This document shows, one piece after another, positions 9,132 through 18,791 of a DNA stretch of 64,000 bases. The notes below the pieces were generated by a model, which searched no databases, was not told where the DNA came from, and saw only the letters and a program-made list of their open reading frames with translations. Numbering within the stretch: position 1 is the first letter of the stretch; every line of letters begins with the position of its first letter. This stretch comes from Chloroflexota bacterium (GTDB lineage Bacteria > Chloroflexota > UBA6077 > FW602-bin22 > JAMCVK01). The translations under genes were made by a program, and so were the position numbers. Location of the stretch: NCBI GenBank assembly GCA_023475225.1, contig JAMCVK010000028.1, positions 73,962-137,961 on the forward strand, written 5' to 3'.

Positions 9132-11651
9132 CTAGCGAATCCATAGCGACCCCAGATCAACCGTTGCCCGAAGAACCCTCTCCCCAGCCATTTTCCCAGG
9201 CCCGCTATCCTGTTTCAGATACAAAACGATCTTGTACTCCCCAGGCGCAAGCCCGTGTAGGGCGATCCTTTCCTGATCGCGAATCAAGTCACCAACGTGC
9301 CACTTACTTGTGGTATACGCACCCCCCATCGGCTCATCCTCTGTGGTACGAGTGACAACCCCATTCGTACCAACCAGCCCTATTTGCCGCGCGTAATCCT
9401 CCTCAATGTCGCCTAAGGCCTGCCAGTACAGGACCAGATGAGCTATGTCGGCTGGGGCAAAGTTAACCTCCGCGGAGTCGCTACCCAGCTTATAGAGCCC
9501 GTAACCGAGAAATTTCACCTTGTTGTCAAGAAGCGTTTTACCCGATAAACGTGGCATACGGAGCGCCTCGACCTTCGGTGGTGTGTTGGACCGAAGCACC
9601 GTTACCCGCCCAAACAAGAAGCGGTCGGCTGTAGCGCGCCCTTGTTCATCGAGGATACTCAAGCGCTTACCCGTATCTGTTTCATAGAGGCCTACCTCAA
9701 TCTGATATTCGCCGGGCGGGGTGCCCAGGAGAATAGGTATCCCATGACGATCCTCAACCATATCGGCGACAGCCCAGGAATCGGTCGGCTTGGTTCCTCC
9801 TGCTGGTTCACTATCATGTTGCCCACAGATGAACTCACGTTGATCAAGCAAATGTACAAAGACAGTATAGCGCTTCTTCAATGGCTCTAGCGCTTGCCAA
9901 AATAACGTCAGTGGAAGGATGTCGCCAGGTTTTGGTGACTGTGCCACCACACGGTAGCCCAGTAAGACGACTTCATTACCGAAATTTACCCTTACTTTAT
10001 CTGTGGTAGCCTCCCCCACCTCGCCTGCCGCCAAGGAATAAAGGCATAGCCGTACGCCACCATACCAGGTGTTGTTTGCCTTGTAAGCGTGCTTATCCAG
10101 CCAGCCCTCAATGAAACCGTTGGGATCGGCCTCCTGCACCGCCCAGAGCACCAACCACACCCGCTTGTGCCCACCAGCAATCCTCCGCAACTCCCCCTCC
10201 GTATCCCTCTCATCTATCGGCCGCTGCCGCGGCAAAGGGTAAACGTCTCCCTCCCCACGATAATAGTAACGAAAGATCTCCACTTGCCCCGGAGCGTTCA
10301 GGACAATAGCATCCCCCTCCCGAAAGGACGACTCGATCTGCCGCACCAAACCCCGATAGTCATCGCGAGCATACTTCGGATCATAATAATAGGCCAGCAA
10401 TGAGCGGGCACTGGAAGTCAAAATGAGCAGGACACAAATAGCAATGGCCCCCATCGAGAGAGCCGTCCGGGTCAACCTCATCCCGGAAATGGGTGGTAAA
10501 CACCTCACGATCCTATCTAATCTATCCAGCCCCAAACCCAGGAGTAAACAATACCCAGGAACAGCCAACAGGAGAAACTTGGGATTGTACATTGGGCGAC
10601 GTAAGGATAACAGATAAAGAACCAATACGGGGAACAAAACGTAGGCAAGGTTGAAGGCAAGAGCCCGAAGGCGATCAGGCCTTCCTACCTGCGCAGGCAG
10701 ATACATCAATAGAAGGCTAGCCACTAGCAAGGCTAAGAAGGCGACTTCTTCGACATTCGATGCCTCATAGGAAAGCCCAAAAGAGAAAGCCACAAAAATC
10801 TTGTGCAATAAAGTGAAGAATGAAAATGGTTCGCTGACACTCGGCCAGACGGCCAGCTGTTTCAGCGATACGGCTAACCAGGGAACATAAAGGAGTAGAA
10901 GTATACCCTGAGCTATCACCCATTTGATGGCCAGACTGCGCCGTGGCCAAAAGGTGAGAGCCAGGAAAAAGTTCTGAGCTAAAACGATGGTGAAGGCAAA
11001 ATAATGAGAGTACAGCGCCGCAGCAGTGACCAAAACATAGACGATCCACACCCACAAATCATCCCATCGTCCGACCTTCCCTATCCCCGTCGAGGATAAG
11101 CTGCTGCGCAGTGGAGAGGTAGACGGACCTTGGCTATCCACGGTGATAATTCGATAGCCCCTGGTCAGCAATCTCAGAAATAGATACATCGATAAAGCAG
11201 CGAGGAAGGTTACCTGCATATACATCCTCGCTTCCTGAGAATAGTAGACTAGGAGAGGAGAAAAAGTAGCTATGAAGCCTGCGAAATAGCCCGCTCCCAG
11301 ATTGAATAAACGCTCCCCAATTTTGTAGGTTAGAGCCACAGTTAGAACGCCATAGATCAGGGAGAGATAACGCAGGCCAATTTCCGAGTTCCCGGAAAGG
11401 GCTGTCCAGAAATGCAGAATGTAGTAATAAAGCGGTGGATGAATATCCCCTGCGGCATCATGGGTGATGGTGGCCAAATCCCGTGGAGCCATCAGCGCAC
11501 TTATTCCTTCATCGTACCACAGGCTTTGTGCCTCTATCCGCCAGAGGCGCAAGCCAAAGGCGATGACGAGGATGGCCATTAGGATCATTATGCTTATATA
11601 ATTCGCTCGCCCTGCTGACCGGCCTCCCATCCTATTTCTCTTCCTGATCAA
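9132..11651 (-). CDS. GT-C (GT39-like) membrane glycosyltransferase with C-terminal beta domains
   Basis: Integral membrane enzyme predicted to use a lipid-linked sugar donor outside the membrane. About the first 420 residues hold roughly ten membrane helices, with the first external loop carrying the acidic motif LWYDEGISAL and DIHPPLYYYILHFWT, hallmarks of the ArnT/PMT-type GT-C fold. After the helices is an external domain (about 440-560). Two related beta-sandwich repeats follow, marked by VVLLGYRVV...LPLTLFWQALEP and VKFLGYGLY...HLVLYWQAL. The start is TTG at 11651, overlapping the stop of the preceding gene; an ATG seven codons on is an alternative. A 314-base stretch at 10093-10406 is nearly identical to the end of the upstream gene (separate repeat entry). 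Confidence 0.88.
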   Translation of the reverse strand: MIRKRNRMGGRSAGRANYISIMILMAILVIAFGLRLWRIEAQSLWYDEGISALMAPRDLATITHDAAGDIHPPLYYYILHFWTALSGNSEIGLRYLSLIYGVLTVALTYKIGERLFNLGAGYFAGFIATFSPLLVYYSQEARMYMQVTFLAALSMYLFLRLLTRGYRIITVDSQGPSTSPLRSSLSSTGIGKVGRWDDLWVWIVYVLVTAAALYSHYFAFTIVLAQNFFLALTFWPRRSLAIKWVIAQGILLLLYVPWLAVSLKQLAVWPSVSEPFSFFTLLHKIFVAFSFGLSYEASNVEEVAFLALLVASLLLMYLPAQVGRPDRLRALAFNLAYVLFPVLVLYLLSLRRPMYNPKFLLLAVPGYCLLLGLGLDRLDRIVRCLPPISGMRLTRTALSMGAIAICVLLILTSSARSLLAYYYDPKYARDDYRGLVRQIESSFREGDAIVLNAPGQVEIFRYYYRGEGDVYPLPRQRPIDERDTEGELRRIAGGHKRVWLVLWAVQEADPNGFIEGWLDKHAYKANNTWYGGVRLCLYSLAAGEVGEATTDKVRVNFGNEVVLLGYRVVAQSPKPGDILPLTLFWQALEPLKKRYTVFVHLLDQREFICGQHDSEPAGGTKPTDSWAVADMVEDRHGIPILLGTPPGEYQIEVGLYETDTGKRLSILDEQGRATADRFLFGRVTVLRSNTPPKVEALRMPRLSGKTLLDNKVKFLGYGLYKLGSDSAEVNFAPADIAHLVLYWQALGDIEEDYARQIGLVGTNGVVTRTTEDEPMGGAYTTSKWHVGDLIRDQERIALHGLAPGEYKIVLYLKQDSGPGKMAGERVLRATVDLGSLWIR
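10093..10406. repeat. 314-base near-identical tract, copy A (in GT39 gene)
   Basis: Matches 11715-12028 with a constant offset of 1622, no gap and five mismatches by hand count, while flanks of the two genes are far less similar. In protein terms it spans the external domain with PLPRQRPIDERDTEGEL and WLVLWAVQEADPNGFIEGW. It looks like a gene-conversion tract between two homologous genes. Confidence 0.9.
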
Positions 11652-14600
11652 GAAACCTCATAGAGAAGAAGCCGAACCGTACCAAATAAGCGCTCCCTAA
11701 TCAGATGGCCATGTTTATCCAGCCAGCCCTCAATGAAACCGTTGGGATCGGCCTCCTGCACCGCCCAGAGCACCAACCACACCCGCTTGTGCCCACCAGC
11801 AATCCTCCATAGCTCCCCCTCCGTATCCCTCTCATCTATCGGCCGCTGCCGCGGCAAAGGGTAAACGTCTCCCTCCCCACGATAATAGTAACGAAAGATC
11901 TCCACTTGCCCCGGAGCGTTCAGGACAATAGCATCCTCCTCCCGAAAGGACGACTCGATCTGCTGCACCAAACCCCGATAGTCATCGCGAGCATACTTCG
12001 GATCATAATAATAGGCCAGCAATGAGCGACTGGTAAAGAATCCGACCAAGGCCAAGCATAAGATAAGAGACCCAAGACCTGTTATGATCGCTATCTGCTG
12101 GAAATTCTCCTTCACTTTGCATCGTATAAATCCGCAGATGGGACTCAAAACCATCGGTAGGGAAAAGGCGAAAGAATTTATGCCTATCGCCAGCCAAAGA
12201 TAATAAGCCGGCACAGCTAGAATCAGAAGGCGGGGATTATCAATCGGATTGTACAAAGGGTGCCATAACCACAAGGCATAAGTGACCACGATGGGAACCA
12301 GACACCAGAAGGCCATTAAGGCTTGAGGGCGTAGATCCTCTGCGAATCTCCTGCCCAAAGTATTCACCTCACAGATCCCCCAGGATAAGTCTCGGAGATA
12401 CCGCGCCAACGGCCAGAAACAGCCCGCCAGAAGAAAAAACAGGAAAACAGCCGCAGCTTTATTGGTTAGCGTAGCATCAGCTGAGAGACCAAAGCTGAAG
12501 ACGACAAAGGCCCGCCTTAAGACTGAACCAAAGGCAACGTATTCCCCAACGCCCGGGCCGCCGCGCCCTATGACCTGTCGGCCTACATAGAGTAGCCAGG
12601 GCAGGCAAAGCAGAACAATAACCAATTGGGACTTTAGCCAGGAGCGCAACCTCCGGTCACGCCGAGAAAGGACGACCAGCACATAAACGTTTTGCACCAA
12701 TAGAACGGCTACGGCCAGGTAGTGGGTATAGAGAGAAAGGGTCGCCACGATAACGTAAGACAGCCACAGATGCGTTCTGCCTTCCTCCCCATCCGAGCGT
12801 TCTAAAATAAGCCTAATAAAGAGGTACATAGACAACGTGGAAAGGAGAAGCAGCAGGGAATACATGCGCGCTTCTTGAGAATAGTAGATCAATAGCGGTG
12901 CCACAGCAGCAAGCCAGGCAGCTACGAGCCCAACACCCCACCCCATCAAGCGAGTGCCAACTTTGGCCAGCAGTGGTAGCAAAGCCACACCAATCACTGC
13001 TGAAAACAAGCGTAAGACAAACTCGGATGTACCAAAAAAGATAGTCCAGATACGGAGCAGGTAGTAATACAGCGGTGGATGAATGTCCATCGCCGCAGCC
13101 TGGGTGATAGCCGAGAGATCACGCGTCATCAGCGCCGCCGTTACTCCCTCATCATACTCCAGGCTCTGGCCATTCAGTAAATATATGCGCAGAGCAAAAC
13201 CGCAGGCGACGATCAACAGCAGTGCCAAGAGTAAACTGATCTGCTGGGGCGACCGCGGCGCGGATTCCGGGGTAACCGTCGTATGTTCTCTTCGCCATCG
13301 CTGAGACCAGGCCAGACCACCAAGTAAGACTAACCCAACCCCCATCCCTATTAGGGATCCTATCAGAGGAAGGTTATTCGATCCCTTGATAACAACAATG
13401 CCGTCCAGCACACAGCGCTTGCCCGACGAGGATTCATTCGTCGTCGCTGCAACCCGCAGCTCGGTAAAATGCACATCATCACTTAATCCATCGGCCACTG
13501 GTACTCGCTCTTGCCAGCGCACCTCTGGATTATAAAGATCAAGATACGCTCGCTTTTGTTCATCCCTCGGTAGCAGATTAGCCCCCTCTGACGAACCGTC
13601 GATGGTTACCAAGAGCCTTCCAGCAGTGGGGCCCTTTCGAACCACCAAATCCAGCTCATTTCCCTTAAAGAGGAACCTGACGGCGTCGCCAGCTGTGTCA
13701 CTAAAAGCATAGTGGCCCAGGCCGGCTCTGTGGTCGGTGGCTCGTTGCCAGTGACCATCGAAGTTCAACGCCCAGTGGTCCTCCTGATGATAACCAAGGT
13801 ACATCACTCGAGGCCCTGTGGCCAACTCTTTTAGCGCTTTATAAACGGGATGAGGATGGAAATCACTCCCGACGATGTTAAAATAATACCGCTGCTGCTC
13901 TTTATCTGCCTCATTAACCGCTCGAAAATGCCAGAGGTTCACCACACCCATCCACGGCCATTCCTCCTGGATCCGTTGATAGGCTCTAACAGTGTACTCT
14001 GCTTGCTGTTCGCGAGTGACCCGCCCGAAAAGAGGTTCAGCTGGAAAATCAGGGGGAAGAGCACACCAACCCATCTCCGAACCCCAGATCGGCTTTCCCG
14101 CATCACCATTGCGCACCATAATCTCTCGCGTCAGAATGGGCCGCGAGAAGTTGATGTCTCTCTCTGTGGCTTGCAGCGTTACATCGGGACCAGAGCGCAA
14201 TCCATAGGGATTGACGCTCATTATGTCAAAGTACGGTTTAGCCCCGGCATCGTACATCTGTTGCAAGAAGATGAGGTCGTTTATTCCTCGCTCACTGTAC
14301 TCGATCGTTGGGGCCAGGGCTGCGGCAAGAATAACAGCCTTCGGATCAGCCTCTTTCGCCCGCACATAAGCGATCTTCAGCAGTCGTACATACTCTTTAG
14401 CATTCGGTACCTGCCCACCCCATTCAAAGGCGAGGTTTGGCTCGTTCCAAATCTGATAATACCTGACCTTCCCCTTGTAACGACTGACAATGGTGTAGAC
14501 AAAATCACCGAAGTCATCAAAATTATCCGGTGGCGTTTCTAACTTTGACTTGCCCGGGCGGGCCCATTCAGGTGAGGTATCTATGCGAAGGATCAAACCC

Positions 14601-15037
14601 AAGCCATACTCGTCGGCCAGATCGACGATGCGGTCGTATTTCTTCCAGGTATCCACGTTGTTGTGACGGTCATCTTGGTACAGGCCCTTGGCCGGACGTT
14701 CGATCTCATACCAAAGGACCTGCTGTTTGATCCAGCCGAACCCAGCTTCCTTGATCATTTGCAAAGTGCGGCGGATCTCACTCTCCTGCACTTCCTGCTC
14801 TAAGAAGACATTGATGCCGTAAGGATTGAATCCTGTATAAGGCATCGGCTCATAGTCGGCTGTTTCTACCTGTCGAGCTGTGAGCCTACTGTAGACGGCA
14901 ATTATCCTATCCCTGACTTCGTATCCGATGATCGGTTTCACTGTATGCCATAGAGGCTGGCGGAAGACGATCCCAAGGACGGTGATGGCTAAGAATAACG
15001 CTGCAAGCCACAGAGAGAGACGCCTGATCCTCACCAA
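11648..15037 (-). CDS. Fusion of an extracytoplasmic glycoside-hydrolase domain and a GT-C (GT39-like) glycosyltransferase
   Basis: A 1129-residue fusion. After an N-terminal membrane anchor comes a TIM-barrel glycoside hydrolase domain (about 50-400) resembling GH39/GH5-type clan A enzymes. It has YYQIWNEPNLAFEWGG with the acid/base Glu and PIWGSEMGW with a probable nucleophile Glu. A beta-rich segment (about 410-550) follows, then a membrane helix and a GT-C domain with external loop LEYDEGVTAALM and MDIHPPLYYYLLRIWT. The N-terminal domain is clearly homologous to the neighbouring lipoprotein. The start is TTG (15037) followed directly by GTG; GAGG lies upstream. A single protein could both cut and transfer glycan at the outer face. 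Whether the hydrolase domain is active is inferred only from retained Glu residues. Confidence 0.88.
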   Translation of the reverse strand: MVRIRRLSLWLAALFLAITVLGIVFRQPLWHTVKPIIGYEVRDRIIAVYSRLTARQVETADYEPMPYTGFNPYGINVFLEQEVQESEIRRTLQMIKEAGFGWIKQQVLWYEIERPAKGLYQDDRHNNVDTWKKYDRIVDLADEYGLGLILRIDTSPEWARPGKSKLETPPDNFDDFGDFVYTIVSRYKGKVRYYQIWNEPNLAFEWGGQVPNAKEYVRLLKIAYVRAKEADPKAVILAAALAPTIEYSERGINDLIFLQQMYDAGAKPYFDIMSVNPYGLRSGPDVTLQATERDINFSRPILTREIMVRNGDAGKPIWGSEMGWCALPPDFPAEPLFGRVTREQQAEYTVRAYQRIQEEWPWMGVVNLWHFRAVNEADKEQQRYYFNIVGSDFHPHPVYKALKELATGPRVMYLGYHQEDHWALNFDGHWQRATDHRAGLGHYAFSDTAGDAVRFLFKGNELDLVVRKGPTAGRLLVTIDGSSEGANLLPRDEQKRAYLDLYNPEVRWQERVPVADGLSDDVHFTELRVAATTNESSSGKRCVLDGIVVIKGSNNLPLIGSLIGMGVGLVLLGGLAWSQRWRREHTTVTPESAPRSPQQISLLLALLLIVACGFALRIYLLNGQSLEYDEGVTAALMTRDLSAITQAAAMDIHPPLYYYLLRIWTIFFGTSEFVLRLFSAVIGVALLPLLAKVGTRLMGWGVGLVAAWLAAVAPLLIYYSQEARMYSLLLLLSTLSMYLFIRLILERSDGEEGRTHLWLSYVIVATLSLYTHYLAVAVLLVQNVYVLVVLSRRDRRLRSWLKSQLVIVLLCLPWLLYVGRQVIGRGGPGVGEYVAFGSVLRRAFVVFSFGLSADATLTNKAAAVFLFFLLAGCFWPLARYLRDLSWGICEVNTLGRRFAEDLRPQALMAFWCLVPIVVTYALWLWHPLYNPIDNPRLLILAVPAYYLWLAIGINSFAFSLPMVLSPICGFIRCKVKENFQQIAIITGLGSLILCLALVGFFTSRSLLAYYYDPKYARDDYRGLVQQIESSFREEDAIVLNAPGQVEIFRYYYRGEGDVYPLPRQRPIDERDTEGELWRIAGGHKRVWLVLWAVQEADPNGFIEGWLDKHGHLIRERLFGTVRLLLYEVS
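11715..12028. repeat. 314-base near-identical tract, copy B (in GH-GT39 fusion gene)
   Basis: Partner of the tract at 10093-10406. The mismatches change three residues (Arg/Trp, Gly/Glu, Arg/Gln), and the reading frame is preserved in both genes. Confidence 0.9.
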
Positions 15038-15050
15038 GAATAGACCTCAA

Positions 15051-16304
15051 TTAATTACGCATATTCTTCAAGGCTGTATAGGCAGGGCGAACAGTGCCAT
15101 CAGGATTAGTGATCGACCAGTAGTATTGTTCCTGGGCTGGCGTCCAGTCTGGGCTGGCAATATAAATGACCGTCATCGCCCCTATCCATGGCCGCCAATG
15201 TTCTTTAGCATACTGAAAAGCACGTACAAGGTAGTCAGCCTTTTCCGCCTCAGATACGCTCTGCCATTTGTATGGTGAGTCAGGCCTGGGGTCACTCGTC
15301 CAACCGAATTCTAATATGGCGATGCGTTTTTGCTCATCACCATACTTGACCATTATCTTCCGCAGGTCCTCCACGTGGCGGAAGCAATAGATCCGTCCTG
15401 CACCAGGTTCATTATGATCGTATCTCGGATCATAGGCCACCTCATCAGGCGACAGCTCTGGTGGCGCCTTATACCCTGCGGCGTGAGCACCCAGCATATC
15501 AAAATAATCCTTTGCGCCTTCCTCGTACATCTGCTTCACAAATTCCATATCCGGCATAGCGATGGCCCCAGAAGCCGTCGTCGGCGCCAGGCCAGCGCTG
15601 ATAACTATAGCCTGCGGATCAGCCTTCTTAATGGACTGGTAAGCCAACTTCAAGAGGGTTACATACTCCTTTACATTTGGCGGCCGTCCTCCCCATTCCC
15701 GCGCCAGGTTCGGCTCGTTCCATATCTCATAAGCATCTATCTGACCATAAGGTGAACCGTTCTTATAGCGACTGGCAAGGGCATACACAAAGTCAGCGTA
15801 ATCCTGCAGATTTTTAGGGGGACTGCTCAAGGCCGAAGCTGAAGCAGGATCAATGGCCCACTTGGGAGAAATATCTACCCGTGCGATTATGCGCAAACCA
15901 TATCTCTTGGCTGCCGACACGATGCGGTCTGGCTCATTCCATTCGAATTGCCCCTTACCCTTGCCCTCGATATAGTTCCATTGAAACATCTGCTTGATCC
16001 AGGTAAATCCACCATCCTTGGCCAGCTTCAAATCCCTCTCCAGGTACGGGCTCCCCCACAGCATAACGTGCACTGCTCGGGCTGTACTATCCATCCAGGC
16101 CAATGGGGGATAGATCTCCTTTGCAGTAAGGTGCGTCTGTGTCGGCTTCGCCGTAGGCGATGGGCTGGATGTCGACTGCACCGTAGGCGATGGACTGGAT
16201 GTCGGCTGCACCGATCCCCCTATACAGCCCACTAGAAGTGGTAACAGTAAAACAATCATTAAGACAGCACTGATCAAACCTTTACTGCGAAGGTCGTTCC
16301 ACAT
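15051..16304 (-). CDS. Lipoprotein glycoside hydrolase (GH39/GH5-like)
   Basis: Secreted and lipid-anchored: signal peptide with lipobox LLVGC (Cys about 27), then a Pro/Ser/Thr linker with a ten-residue repeat, then a TIM-barrel domain. Visible motifs are DAYEIWNEPNLAREWGGR (acid/base Glu) and IAILEFGWTSD (candidate nucleophile Glu). The ATG at 16304 is chosen because AGGAGG lies seven bases upstream and the signal peptide starts there; an upstream in-frame start 39 codons earlier has no support. It is a paralogue of the hydrolase half of the next gene, 14 bases away. Probably trims or modifies the exported polysaccharide. The exact linkage it cuts is unknown. Confidence 0.87.
   Translation of the reverse strand: MWNDLRSKGLISAVLMIVLLLPLLVGCIGGSVQPTSSPSPTVQSTSSPSPTAKPTQTHLTAKEIYPPLAWMDSTARAVHVMLWGSPYLERDLKLAKDGGFTWIKQMFQWNYIEGKGKGQFEWNEPDRIVSAAKRYGLRIIARVDISPKWAIDPASASALSSPPKNLQDYADFVYALASRYKNGSPYGQIDAYEIWNEPNLAREWGGRPPNVKEYVTLLKLAYQSIKKADPQAIVISAGLAPTTASGAIAMPDMEFVKQMYEEGAKDYFDMLGAHAAGYKAPPELSPDEVAYDPRYDHNEPGAGRIYCFRHVEDLRKIMVKYGDEQKRIAILEFGWTSDPRPDSPYKWQSVSEAEKADYLVRAFQYAKEHWRPWIGAMTVIYIASPDWTPAQEQYYWSITNPDGTVRPAYTALKNMRN
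16151..16210. repeat. Two tandem 30-base units in lipoprotein linker
   Basis: Units 16151-16180 and 16181-16210 differ at two positions. They encode the repeated Ser-Ser-Pro-Ser-Pro-Thr linker of the glycoside-hydrolase lipoprotein. Confidence 0.85.
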
Positions 16305-16446
16305 GAAGATTCCTCCTACCACAATTTCATCGAAGTGGCTTTCCCCACATCGGAGGCAGAGTATAACCCTCTTGTCCGAATTTATCAACGTACCACCATT
16401 CTCAAAAGCTGATACCAGCACAGTCGGCTTTGAGGCTCGCGCTCTC

Positions 16447-17664
16447 CTAGGATATCTCCAGTAAGGAGCAATAAAAGCGCTCTAATCGGGGAACAAGCAC
16501 CCGCCAATCGTATTTTATCTCTACAAGCTGGCGGGCCTTACGGCCTAGCCCTCTGCCCCTTTCCGGATCGCGAAGCAAAGCCAGCACCTTTTCGGCGAAT
16601 TCAGCTGCATCATTGGCAATCAACACGTTTTCATCGGGGGTAACCTCGATCCCCTCACAACCAAGCGAGGTGGAGACGACAGGAGTACCGAGAGCCATAG
16701 CCTCCAGTACCTTCAGTCGAACCCCTCCGCCAATACGCATGGGCACTACACAGGCTGCTGCTCGCCCAACATAAGGACGTATATCAGCCACGGGACCACT
16801 AACAATTACACCTGGTATCTGCCCCAAGCGGAGAACCTCTCTCTTGGGGTCCCGACCAACGATGTAGAAGCGCAGGTCTGGCACTTCAGCACGAAGCCGA
16901 GGTAATATCTCTCGACAAAACCAGGTTACAGCATCAACGTTCGGTCGAAAGTCCATCGTTCCACTAAAGACAAGGAACGGCTCCCTCTCACTATTAAGTG
17001 GGGCGAATTCCGCTAAATCGACACCATTGCTGACCACTGTTGCTTTTAAGTTGGGGACGAGGGATTGTAGCATCCTTCGATCTACCTCGGATACGGCCAC
17101 TACCCCATCTACCAGACGACAAATCTTGGCCTCATAACGCCGTAGCTTCCACCATTGGATAAACGAATAAAAGGCTCCGACCCAAGTGGCTGGACGGGAT
17201 AGGTCGGTCTCAAAGGCCCGACGTTGCAACACATATTCGGCATTATGGGCATCCAGAACAACCAAGGGGCGCCTGTTCGTGGTCTTTCCCTTCCAGGCCA
17301 TCTCCCAAAGGGGAGCCATTTCCAATCCCTCAATCTGGATCACGTCGAACTCCTCAGCGGCTAGTAAGGATGAAAGACGCTGGACTAAGGCCAGGGAAGA
17401 AAGGCGCAGAGTCAGGTCTGGCTGCTCTGAAAAGATCACACTGAACGCCCGACGAAGGGACGAACGAGTTGGTGGGGGTATCACCTCAACCCGCACACAG
17501 TAACGACGCAGCACGGCGAGCGCTGCTTTATCCGCTGGTTCACCAAAGGAAACAAGAGTCAGCTCATGACGGGCAGCAAGGTTTTCGATGATATTGAAAT
17601 TCCTTATGGCCGTCCCCTTGTGGGGAGGATAAGGGACATGAGGAGTCAAGAACAGAATCCTCAC
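16447..17664 (-). CDS. Family 4 glycosyltransferase
   Basis: Retaining GT-B fold glycosyltransferase of about 405 residues. It has the N-terminal VRILFLTPHVPYPPHKGTA glycine-rich strand and a C-terminal nucleotide-sugar domain (FSGTMDFRPNVDAVTWF, YIVGRDP). MRIGGGVRLKVLEAMALGTPVVST carries the E-x7-E motif. The start is GTG at 17664-17662, overlapping the TGA of the upstream GT4 gene, with an AGGAGG further upstream. A longer frame inside the upstream gene is less likely. It acts in repeat-unit assembly of the polysaccharide. Donor unknown. Confidence 0.9.
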   Translation of the reverse strand: MRILFLTPHVPYPPHKGTAIRNFNIIENLAARHELTLVSFGEPADKAALAVLRRYCVRVEVIPPPTRSSLRRAFSVIFSEQPDLTLRLSSLALVQRLSSLLAAEEFDVIQIEGLEMAPLWEMAWKGKTTNRRPLVVLDAHNAEYVLQRRAFETDLSRPATWVGAFYSFIQWWKLRRYEAKICRLVDGVVAVSEVDRRMLQSLVPNLKATVVSNGVDLAEFAPLNSEREPFLVFSGTMDFRPNVDAVTWFCREILPRLRAEVPDLRFYIVGRDPKREVLRLGQIPGVIVSGPVADIRPYVGRAAACVVPMRIGGGVRLKVLEAMALGTPVVSTSLGCEGIEVTPDENVLIANDAAEFAEKVLALLRDPERGRGLGRKARQLVEIKYDWRVLVPRLERFYCSLLEIS

Positions 17665-18791
17665 GCTGCTGATACCCTCCTGTATACCTCTAAGGTCTGT
17701 CTGGCTGTTTGCTCCCACGAGAATTGCTTGGCCCGCTCCAGTCCTTTACGCTGTAAATCCGCCCGAAGTGCGTTATCAACCAACAGGCGCTGCATCACCA
17801 GCGCCAATTGCTCAAAGTCGTTTGGATCAACCTGCACAGCAGCCTCACCCACCACCTCAGGTAGCGAAGAACAGTTTGAGACGATCACCGCTGTACCACA
17901 GGACATCGCTTCCAACGCCGGTAACCCAAATCCCTCATAGAGAGAGGGCATAATTAAGGCTAAGGCACCGTTGTAAAGGTAGAGCAAATCATCGGCCGTG
18001 ACCGCTCCCACAAAAATTACACTCTTTTCCAGTTGTAGAGTCTGCACCAGGGCGAAGATCTCCTCATAAAGCCATCCCCTCGCGCCAGCGATAACTAAAC
18101 TGGGCAATTGCCTTAGGCTGGTGCCCGCCCCTTGCTGTCTCCTCAGAAGTTCATATGCCCTAAGCAGCGTGGGTAGATTTTTCCGCGGCTCAAGAGTGCC
18201 CACAAATAAAAAGAATGCGTCTTTAAGCCTGAAACGCGACCACAGCTCCGAACATACCTGCTCAGCATCGACGATTGAGCGAAAGATAGCGTCGGCAGCT
18301 TCGTAAATCACCGTGATTTTTGTTTCGGGAACGCCAAGTTGTTCCCTGAGGTCGCGCTTTGTGCTCTCTGAGACAGCGATGATCCCCTCGGCGCTCTCTA
18401 CTGCTTGCCTTATCTGTCCATAATAGCGCTTACTCTCCGCCGTAAGCAGCTGCGGATAATGCAGAAAGGCCAGGTCGTGAACCGTGATGACCGATTTGCA
18501 CCGTCGCCGAAACGGAGGAATGAAATCGGGACTGTGCAATATGTCCAGGCCAAGAGGAATGAGCTCAAGCGGCAGCAGAAATTGCTCAAGACGATGATGA
18601 CAAGGTGTCCAAAGAAAACTCCGCTTGAAAGCAGCGGCGGGAAATAAAGGGCGTCTATCCCGCGCACTTTGCAAGACGATCGGCTCGATCGTAGTAGCAA
18701 TATTAGCAAGCCCCTTCAGTAAACCCAAAATATAGGTACTGATACCACCGGGCCGATAACGCACCAACCGGGCATCAATGCCGACCCGCAT
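17661..18791 (-). CDS. Family 4 glycosyltransferase (mannosyltransferase-like)
   Basis: GT-B fold enzyme of about 376 residues with MRVGIDARLVRYRPGGIST at the N-terminus and VHDLAFLHYPQLLT mid-protein. FVGTLEPRKNLPTLLRAY and IMPSLYEGFGLPALEAMSCGTAVIVSN (the GFGLP variant of the E-x7-E donor motif) follow. This pattern is common in WbaZ/MtfB-type mannosyl- or rhamnosyltransferases. The ATG at 18791 overlaps the stop of the O-antigen ligase by one base, so it was preferred to a reading that starts 60 codons earlier in that gene. Confidence 0.91.
   Translation of the reverse strand: MRVGIDARLVRYRPGGISTYILGLLKGLANIATTIEPIVLQSARDRRPLFPAAAFKRSFLWTPCHHRLEQFLLPLELIPLGLDILHSPDFIPPFRRRCKSVITVHDLAFLHYPQLLTAESKRYYGQIRQAVESAEGIIAVSESTKRDLREQLGVPETKITVIYEAADAIFRSIVDAEQVCSELWSRFRLKDAFFLFVGTLEPRKNLPTLLRAYELLRRQQGAGTSLRQLPSLVIAGARGWLYEEIFALVQTLQLEKSVIFVGAVTADDLLYLYNGALALIMPSLYEGFGLPALEAMSCGTAVIVSNCSSLPEVVGEAAVQVDPNDFEQLALVMQRLLVDNALRADLQRKGLERAKQFSWEQTARQTLEVYRRVSAA

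Noticed and set aside
16151-16210. CRISPR-like repeat
   Set aside because: Only two tandem units without spacers; it encodes a protein linker.
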